From Spiroplasma tabanidicola (GTDB lineage Bacteria; Bacillota_I; Bacilli_A; Mycoplasmatales; Mycoplasmataceae), in NCBI RefSeq assembly GCF_009730595.1, contig NZ_CP046276.1, positions 868,001 through 932,000 on the forward strand: a stretch of 64,000 nt of DNA, given 5' to 3'. Positions 56,436 to 64,000 of this stretch are shown here, piece by piece. The translations under genes were made by a program, and so were the position numbers. The notes below the pieces were generated by a model. The model saw only the letters and a list, made by a program, of their open reading frames with translations, did no database searches and was not told where the DNA came from. Each line of letters opens with the position of its first letter. The first letter of the stretch is position 1.

Positions 56436-57691
56436 TATTTAACAATAAATCTACTAGATACCATTAAAAATAACCAATAAACAAATATTACTGAAAAGTT
56501 AATTAAATATAATTTGTTTGTTTCAATATTTTTTGCTGAAAAATAATTTAATGTAAACGAAATTATAAACAAGCATATCGGAATGATAATATTAAATATT
56601 AAATTTAATACACTAAATGTTCGATATTCAAATAGTTCTAATATGCTTGAAAAAACGAAACTCAAAAGCATTGTTGATAAAACAATATACACTAAATAAC
56701 ATAAAAATGTAATTAAATCGGATTCATACCATTCTGTGGAACTTTTTAAAATTGGAGAAAATATAATATTTAAAAATATATCTAAAAATATTAAAAATAT
56801 AAAGCCTAAATATATCATTAAATGTGGTCAGAATATACGAATATGTCTTTTTCTAGCATTATAAATTAAATTTGATAAATACAAACTTGATGCAACTAAA
56901 AATACACAAAAAGCAAATGAAGCATAAAAGTATCTGCTTAAAACAATATCTTGACTATATAAACCAGCTCCAATTGAAATGAACAAGATCAACGAAATAA
57001 AAAATGCTGGGTATAAAAAATAAGAAAATCTTAAAATATATAAGCTTGTTATTTTTCATTTGTTTACTTCATATTCATCTGAATGAATATCTTTATTAAA
57101 TAGAGTCATATAAAACTTAATAACAATTCAGCTATTTTTGTTGTAGTATTCGTTTACTCTTTTTAATTCAAATAAGTTTTCACTTTTTTTATACCCAAGT
57201 CTATCCTTCTCTTTTTGAAATATTTCTTTTATACTTTCAATTGCTAAATTACATGATTGAACTAAATCTCCATAATCATGTTCTGACAACATACGACTTG
57301 CTAATTCATCTATTAAGAGATTTAAATAAATAGGTCTATATTTAATATTGCTATAATATTTAACATATCATTTAATTTTGTTCATATTTTTTTCAATTAA
57401 GCTGTTTTTTAAAGAATCTAAATAGTCTAAAGTGCTTTCAAATTCAAATAATATATTATTTCTTAGATTTTTTTTGTATTCAGATAAGTTTTTTAAATTA
57501 TAAAATAATATAGTTTTAATAGCTCCATAAACAATTGTAAAAATAGATCCTAAAATAATTAATTTAAATGGGGAAAAAATTTCATATAATGTACTATCAG
57601 TATCTTTGCTATTATCCAGTCATGAACTATATATATAATATAAAAATGTCATTATGGTTATAAAAACTATTTCAAATATTATTTTTTTCAT
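56435..57691 (-). CDS. Multi-pass membrane protein of unknown function
   Basis: A 418-residue protein: two N-terminal helices (about 5-22, 42-65), a soluble charged region (about 70-205) and six or so helices to the end. AGGGGT precedes ATG 57691. Four or more UGA Trp codons. No family recognised; the layout with a soluble domain between two membrane parts recalls sensor or exporter-associated proteins, without support. Confidence 0.7.
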
Positions 57692-57759
57692 ATACTAACC
57701 CCTAATTAATCCTTTAAAATTAATTATAACTTAAAATCATTTACACAATTAAAGAACTA

Positions 57760-57782
57760 AAAAAAATCATAATCAATGATTT
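57760..57782 (-). terminator. Terminator after scrB
   Basis: Minus strand AAATCAT/ATGATTT stem (57782-57776 with 57770-57764) and 5-nt loop, followed by a T-run. Confidence 0.65.
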
Positions 57783-57794
57783 GCTTATGGTTTT

Positions 57795-59246
57795 TTAATT
57801 ATAATTCATCTTTTTAATATCTGATATTTCTAATTCTTGATCACTTGAAAATTCAATTCTATTAAAATCTTTGATAAAAAATCTTGAACTAAATACTGTT
57901 TTATAATCATCTGCAAATAATTCTATTGATGATGAATCAATAAACATTTCTACAACTTGATTTTTATCTTTAATTTTTCTTATTGCATATCTTTTGCTTT
58001 CATAATCTCAATCAACTTTTTGACCTTGTTTTGATCTATCCATCGAAATTTCATTATCGTCAAATACAACTTCTAAAAATTCATTGTTATCATTTAAAAT
58101 TTTAAAACTTGTATTTCCCTTTAAGTTGAATTGAATATGTTTAGCTTTATTAATTTCTACTACATTTGTTTTTTTAACTACTTTATTTTCTAAAACATTT
58201 TTTTTAAAATCACCAAAAGGTTTTTGTATTAAAACATCACCTTCCAAAGTTAACTCTCTTGGAATTGTTAGCATTGAGTGTCATGAATATTCATCAGTTG
58301 GATATTGTACATCACAACACCCAAATCATCCAAACCAAACTAATGTATCTTCTTTTCAATATGTTTGAGGCGCATAAAAGTCATATCCATAGTCAACTTG
58401 TAATAATGGAAATTTCTCATTTAATTTATTGCTTTCAAAATTTAAATTTTCAATTACTGAATAAACAACATTTCTTGAACAATTTAGTTCGTACTTATTG
58501 TCATCATTAAAATATCCTTCTGCAGATATAAAGAAAAGATATCTATCTTTAATTTTATCTAAATTTGGACACTCTCACATATAACCATATGTTTGATCTT
58601 TAATTGATGGTTTTAAAACTGTTTTAAATTCAAATTTATCATAATCTTTCATTTCATAAACTGCTAATCCACCTTTAACCTCATCTTTGGTTTGCACTCC
58701 AAAAATCATATATTTTTTATTATTCAATTCAAATATTTTTGGATCTCTAGCATGAGGAGTAAATTTATCTTTATCTCATGATACAGCTACTCTTTTATTA
58801 ACTACTTTGTTGTTTTCAAAGTCTGCTACAATTTGAACTTCTTCATTCATATTGCCTTTTCCATCTTCCATATTCCCAGTATAATAAATTTTTACAGTAT
58901 TTCCAAAATCATAAGCACTTCCTGAAAAAGCACCATATGCTTCTTTTTCAAAATCAGGAACTACAGAAACTCCCATGTCTTTATAATTTACAAAGTCTTT
59001 TGTAGTAACATAACGTCAGTGTTTAAAACCATGATAAGGTTGAACTGGTGTTCATTGATAATGGATATGATGAACTCCATCTTTAAATAATAAACCATTT
59101 GGATCATTTACTAATCCATTAGGTGATGCAATATGATACAATGGTCGATAATATTTATCTTTTTCAACAAGTTTATTTGCTTGATCATAATATTTTTGAT
59201 CAATTTCATTAAACTTTTTTCATTTTAATTCCGCTATTTTTTTCAT
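57795..59246 (-). CDS. scrB: Sucrose-6-phosphate hydrolase (GH32)
   Basis: Splits sucrose-6-phosphate (after PTS uptake) to glucose-6-phosphate and fructose; 483 residues. Catalytic nucleophile in LVNDPNGLL (near residue 47), transition-state RDP in HARDPK and acid/base Glu in WECPNL; C-terminal beta-sandwich follows. AAGGGGGAA precedes ATG 59246. No sucrose PTS gene in the window. Stretch 59247-59425 is AT-rich leader in which I see no sure operator. Confidence 0.93.
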
Positions 59247-59424
59247 TAACTTCCCCCTTAATATTAATTTTAAAATTTATATGTTTTACTTAAAATTAGT
59301 TTTCAGTAACATAACAACATTTAACTATATTCTAATAAAATTTTTCAAAAATATCTTTTTTTTTATAAAAAAATTCTATTCGAATATATTTAATCATATT
59401 AAAATTAAATTTCAGATTTTTTAT

Positions 59425-59460
59425 TTAAAAAAAAAAAAAAAATAAGCTTATTTGCTTATT
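59425..59460 (-). terminator. Terminator after sepF
   Basis: Minus strand AATAAGC-AAATAA-GCTTATT stem followed by 16 T (59442-59427). It ends the mraZ-rsmH-ftsA-ftsZ-sepF transcript. Confidence 0.85.
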
Positions 59461-59939
59461 CAAAATTGAAATACTCCTTGATCAATTTTTTTATAATCTC
59501 CTTCAAGAGCATACATAACTCCTGTTAAAAAGTCGATTAATCTTTTTTTATCATCCTTAGAAATTTCTGTTAAATTAACAGTTACTCTTTTAAACTTCAT
59601 TAAGCTGTCAACAATTTGTTTAGTATCTTTATAACTTTGAGGTTTAAAATGTGTTGCGTGCATTTCATCAAATTCTGTATTATCATTTGATATTTCTTCA
59701 GAAACCATTTGGCTTTCATAATATTGTTGTTGAGAATGTCTTTGTTGCTGCAAGTTTTGCTCATATTGAGGATTATTGATTTGTTGAGGATTATTGATTT
59801 GTTGAGGATTATTGATTTGTTGAGGATTATATTGTTGTTGATTTCCCATTCCTTGTTGATTTATATTTTGCGGATTTTTATTTTCACCTTTATTGTTTTC
59901 AACAACTACTTCTTGAAACTTCTTTTTGAAAATTGCCAT
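59460..59939 (-). CDS. sepF: Cell division protein SepF
   Basis: FtsZ-binding membrane-tethering protein; 159 residues. N-terminal MAIFKKKFQEVVV is amphipathic, as for the SepF membrane anchor. A long Asn/Gln linker (about 20-70) contains three perfect QQINNP repeats. The C-terminal SepF domain (about 90-159) has FKPQSYKDTKQIVDSLMKFKRVTVNLTEI and RLIDFLTGVMYALEGDYKKID. Immediately downstream of ftsZ. Confidence 0.92.
   Translation of the reverse strand: MAIFKKKFQEVVVENNKGENKNPQNINQQGMGNQQQYNPQQINNPQQINNPQQINNPQYEQNLQQQRHSQQQYYESQMVSEEISNDNTEFDEMHATHFKPQSYKDTKQIVDSLMKFKRVTVNLTEISKDDKKRLIDFLTGVMYALEGDYKKIDQGVFQF
59770..59823. repeat. Three tandem 18-bp repeats inside sepF
   Basis: Perfect unit GGATTATTGATTTGTTGA repeated three times with a partial fourth. 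In frame, so copy changes would only lengthen or shorten the linker. Confidence 0.9.
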
Positions 59940-59942
59940 AAA

Positions 59943-61250
59943 CTATCATTTCTTTCTTAGGAATGGTGGAAAATCTCCGTCCTCATCATCAACTGTGTCT
60001 TCAATTTTTTGTGCAACTTGAGGTCTTTGTTGAGAAACATTTCCTTCTTTTCAATTTTCCATTCTTTGAGCTACATTTTTCATCTCATTTTCAGAAATTT
60101 TACTTTGTTGTTGCACATAACTAGGTCTTTTATTATTTTCATCATTTAAAAAACTGGTTCTTTTTTCTTGAGCTGATTCAATGTAATCATCATTACTAAT
60201 GTTTCTTTGATTTGATACATTCATATTTTGTTCTTGAACATGATTTTGGATATTTTGTGGTTTTACAACTTCAACATGTTGTTCTGAACTTATTTCTTTA
60301 TTATGATCGTTATCAAAACCAGTTGCAATAACAGTAACAATTAATTCATCACCTAAATTTTCACTAATAGCAATACCAAAAATTAAGTTAATATCTTGTC
60401 CACTTGCTTGTTTAATAATATCAGCTGCATCCTCTGCATCATTTAAAGTTGTAGAAGGACCACCAGTTACGTTAACAATAGCATCTTTTGCTCCTCTAAT
60501 TGAAGTTTCTAATAAAGCGCTAGTAATAGCTTTATTAGCAGCTTCTATTGCTTTATCAGGTCCTGAACCAATACCAATTCCAAATAAAGCATTTCCTTTA
60601 CCTTTCATAATTGTTCTAACATCAGCAAAGTCTAAGTTAATAGTTGCAGGAACTGCAATTAAATCAGTGATTGTTTGAACTCCTTGTTTTAAAATATTAT
60701 CCGCTTCTCTAAATGAATCTTTAACTGGAATTCCTCCAATTATTTCAAGCAAACGATCATTTGAAATAACAATAATTGAATCAACAAATTTTTTTAACTC
60801 ATCAATACCTTTTATTGCATAACTATTTCTTAATCTACCTTCAAATCCAAATGGTTTTGTTACAATAGCAATAACTAATGCTCCAGTTTCCATAGCAATT
60901 CTTGCAATTTCGGGTGCAGCACCAGTTCCAGTTCCTCCACCCATTCCAGAAGCAACAAATATAAGATCTGCATCTTTTAGTATTTCTCTTATTTCTGATT
61001 CTGATTCAAGTGCAGCTTGTTTTCCGACTTCTGGATTTGCTCCTGCACCTAAACCTTTTGAGATATTTGCTCCTAATACAACTTTTTTTTCTGCACTACT
61101 TGCAGCTAAAACTTGAGCATCAGTATTTGCAACAATAAATTCAACACCTTCAACTTTATCTTCAATCATCCTGTTAACAGCATTACATCCACCACCACCA
61201 ACACCAATTACCTTGATATTCGCAGCTTGTTTTACGAAATTATTTGACAT
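59943..61250 (-). CDS. ftsZ: Cell division protein FtsZ
   Basis: Tubulin-like GTPase forming the division ring; 435 residues. G-box GGGTGTG at 104-110, NTD and KPFGFEG loops, T7 loop NLDFADVRTIM. A 90-residue Gln/Asn-rich linker (from about 330) leads to the conserved tail DGDFPPFLRKK, which binds partners such as SepF and FtsA. The last codons read KKW then TAG; in standard code it would be cut at the UGA inside MEN-W. Confidence 0.97.
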
Positions 61251-61270
61251 TCTCCATCCTCCTTATAAAA

Positions 61271-62719
61271 CTATCTATTTGTTTGCTTTTTAATAATACC
61301 ATTTTGATTTGCAAAATTATTTACATTTTGATAATTTTGTTGATTATTAATATTATTAATATCGTATATTGATTGATTTTGTAAATTAGTAAAATTTTGT
61401 CTATGCATCATTTGTGGTTGAGACATTTGATTTTGGACAATATTTGGTACATTATTAATACCAGTATAAAGATTAGACATTGGGTTTTGCATTAATCCTT
61501 GTTGATTATTTTGCATCAATTGTTGGTGTTTTTCAACTTTTGAATATTCAATTGTACTTGTTTTAAATATTTGTGCATTTTTATTTACATCATGACAGCT
61601 TTTAATAGCCCCACAAAGAGAAGAAGTTCAAATTTCATTTGCTCCTGTTACAAGTGAATAATAAATAAATACTTTATTTTTGAAATTACTTCTTGATATC
61701 ATTTTATCAAATCCAGAAATTTCAGTTACTTTACCATTAAAAAATACTTTAAAATCTCTTACTTTTGTTATAAACTCGTTTTGAATCTCTAGATCTATTA
61801 AATCAATTATATAATTCATCTCTTCTAAAAATAGATCTTTTAATTGTTTTATGCTTATTTCTAAAGTTCTTTTTTCACTTGATATATACTTTCGATAAAT
61901 AATTAAATCATCATTTTTAGTTGATTTAAAGTTCAACATTTTAAAAATATATGTTTCAACTACTTTATTTTTAGCATAAATTTTTTTAGCTATATTGCTA
62001 AAAATTTTATCTATTCCAATTGGTTTTGAGATTTTTTTAACTAATGTTTCTTTTGCAAAAAATCCTATTTCTAATGTTTTAATATTTCAATCTACTAACG
62101 CAGAAGGTTCTTTAAAGTTTTTTTCTTCAATACATTGTTTTGCAAGAGCATATGTTTGAATATATTTTGCTAATATATTTTTTTCACATTTTTGAACAAC
62201 TTCCATATGTGAATCAACAACTTTTTTATCTAATGTATAAGCTTTTGCATACATAGCGACACTATTTGCAATCATCCCAACATTAATTGAATTTCTTCTG
62301 TCTTTATTATTTAAAACATATTCATAAGGTCTAACGTTAATTACAACTGTGTTTTCATTTTCATTAATTACAACTGCATCTTTATATAGTTTTTTAATAT
62401 GTTCATGAGTGATTATTTTTTTATCATTATCAATAATTATGTGAAGATTTGTTTGAGCAATTTTTAAAGTTTTAATCGGATATACTATGCCAACATTGAT
62501 AATTTTTTCATTGTAGGTATTTTCATATTTTCTTATCAGCTTTGATAAATGCTGTTTTGCACTATTTATGTCTAAAACTTCATCATTTTCATTTAATCAG
62601 TTTCCTTTGACTCTTTCTTTGAAAATAACTTTTAAACCAAGATTGTTTCGATATTTACCTACGATAAATCTAATGTCTTTTTTTGTTATTTCAACAACTG
62701 CATATATTTCGTTTTCCAT
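61271..62719 (-). CDS. ftsA: Divergent FtsA-like division protein
   Basis: A 482-residue protein located between rsmH and ftsZ, as ftsA is. N-terminal actin-like strands (IYAVVEITKKDIRFIVG) and a central SHS2-like part are recognisable only weakly. The last 110 residues are rich in Asn, Gln and Met (QNNQQGLMQNPM), low complexity, instead of the short amphipathic anchor of classical FtsA. Identification rests mainly on position and N-terminus. AAGGTG lies inside the rsmH end as RBS. Confidence 0.8.
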
Positions 62720-62720
62720 A

Positions 62721-63665
62721 TTATCACACCTTCTTTATTGCTCACAATTTTGCACTATGTGCTCTTCTATTAATTTTTAATTCATCATCACTTGGTAAAA
62801 TTGGTTTTTTAGTTAATAATTTAAACTCTTTTTCTTTGATTAATCCCTCAACTGGTAACTTTGATAAAAATTTATCTTTTATATCGGTAGTTTTAGTCTT
62901 AAAAATATCTTTAATTATTTTTTCTTCTAAAGAATGAAAACTAATTATTACTAATACTCCATCTTTTTTTAAAAGTTCTAAAGCTTGAATTAAAGATTTT
63001 TTTAAAACTTCTAGCTCATCATTGACACAAATCCTTAAAGCTTGAAACACTTTTTTTGCTGGGTGTTTTTTTTGTTTTAATATTTTTTGAGGTAATGCTG
63101 ATTTAATAATTTCAACCAACTCAAATGTTGTATTAATTGGTTTTTCAACTCTTGTTTCAATAATTTTTTTTGCAATTTGATAACTTAGCTGTTCTTCACC
63201 ATATAATTTAAAAATATGATTCAACCCTTTTAAATCATATTTGTTTACAATATCTTTTGCGGTTAATTTGTTGTTTTTTAAATCCATCCTCATATCAAGA
63301 TCGCTATCAAAACGATAACTAAATCCACGAGATCCAACATCAAATTGCGGCGATGATACTCCTAAGTCATATAAAATACCATCAACTAAATTAATGTTTT
63401 TTAATGCTAGTAAAGCCTTTAAATATACAAAATTACCTTCCAAAATAGTAAAATTATTTGAAACTGCCCTAAGTTTCATTTCACTATTTTGGATGGCTTC
63501 TAAATCCTGATCAACTGCATACAAATGACCAGCTTTCAATCTTTTTAAAATCTCAACACTATGTCCAGCACGGCCCAACGTGCAATCAACATAAACTCCA
63601 TTTGGTTTAATATCTAACAAATCTATTGATTCATTTAATAAAACCGATATGTGTTCTTGCGTCAT
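62721..63665 (-). CDS. rsmH: 16S rRNA (cytosine-1402-N4)-methyltransferase
   Basis: Methylates C1402 of 16S rRNA with SAM; 314 residues. HISVLLNESIDLL start, VDCTLGRAGHSVEIL SAM site, YDLGVSSPQFD, RGFSYRFDSDLDMRMD and HPAKKVFQALRICVNDEL motifs. Ends HSAKLWAIKKVW with two UGA Trp codons. Its ATG overlaps the mraZ stop (TAATG). Confidence 0.97.
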
Positions 63666-64000
63666 TAATTTTCTCCGCCCAATTTTTCAGCAGCTGCATA
63701 AATTTCATTTTCATTCAAATCTTCTAAAGATTTTTCATATGCAACCTTGTCTCAAATTTCTAGTCTATCTCCTAGCCCTAGGATATAGACATGTTTTGAA
63801 ACCCCTATTTTTTCTAATAAATTTGTGGGAATTTTTATTCTGCCAGAAGAATCAACTAATAACTCATCTGAATTAGATAAAATTAAACGTTCAATTGTTC
63901 TAGTAGAAGCGTTAAAACTACTTTTATGCCCTAACTCTTGAAGTAGTTTATTAAAATTATCTGGGGTTCTTATTTCCAAAAAGTTCCCTATCCCTTTTGA
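63665..64000 (-). CDS. mraZ: MraZ (5' end outside window)
   Basis: Transcription regulator of the dcw cluster, AbrB-like double domain. The visible 111 residues contain the second-domain motif VDSSGRIKIPTNLLEKIGV and LGDRLEIWDKVAYEK. The N-terminus with the first repeat lies beyond 64000. Leads the division operon and normally binds its own promoter. Confidence 0.95.

Noticed and set aside
59427-59442. 16-A tract considered as a second poly(A) promoter spacer
   Set aside because: It is the T-tract of the sepF terminator on the minus strand, with a 7-bp stem directly before it and no hexamers at the right spacing.

Overview
The window is chromosomal DNA of a wall-less, AT-rich mollicute that uses genetic code 4 (UGA = Trp). 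Dozens of genes read through in-frame UGA at conserved Trp positions (for example HPNWNMG in dxr and AIILDGNGRW in uppS). All coordinates below use that code, so reading UGA as stop would cut most genes into fragments. The gene set (dcw remnant mraZ-rsmH-ftsA-ftsZ-sepF, PolC, MEP-pathway dxr, scrB, Opp permease, many Cys24 lipoproteins) fits Entomoplasmatales (Spiroplasma/Mesoplasma/Entomoplasma). I cannot name the species.

Layout. 1-4106 (minus): dgkA (partial), ybeY, then what looks like an accessory block of a small membrane protein, a C39-peptidase ABC exporter and a nucleotidyltransferase-fold protein that has lost catalytic acids. 4139-14630 (minus): rimP, polC, rseP, dxr, cdsA, uppS, pepP, rpmG. 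14781-15692 (plus): a thioredoxin-like lipoprotein. 15784-16292: a five-tRNA operon with a clear promoter. 16412-19383: an unknown helical protein and an ABC exporter preceded by a structured leader that looks like a riboswitch or attenuator. 19458-25895 (minus): a membrane protein, then cvpA-like, acpS, thyA, folA, plsC and pdp, a nucleotide/lipid operon. 25995 (plus): rnhC.

26949-31256: a lipoprotein whose promoter spacer is a poly(A) tract, an IS1202-like insertion sequence with a 29-nt flanking direct repeat abutting that promoter, and a purine permease behind a purine riboswitch. 31339-37820 (minus): dCMP deaminase, a rhomboid-like protein lacking the protease residues, rluD, lspA and ileS behind a T-box. 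37900-43515: a tight operon of DivIVA-like coiled coil, RpiR regulator, two paralogous ABC-2 permeases, an unusual ABC ATPase and a hydrolase. 43602-52531: oppBCDFA, with large insertions in both ATPases. 52605-57691: membrane proteins, lipoproteins and a second IS of the same family. 57795-64000: scrB, then sepF, ftsZ, ftsA, rsmH and mraZ (partial).

How it fits together. The cell makes isoprenoid carrier (dxr, uppS, dgkA) and phospholipid (cdsA, plsC, acpS). It salvages nucleosides (permease, pdp, dCMP deaminase) while keeping thyA/folA, imports oligopeptides (opp), cleaves imported sucrose-phosphate (scrB) and carries an exposed lipoprotein surface processed by lspA. The less ordinary signals are the leader at 19211-19345, the poly(A)-spacer lipoprotein promoter with an IS next to it, the pseudo-nucleotidyltransferase, the pseudo-rhomboid, and the two long-repeat insertion sequences.
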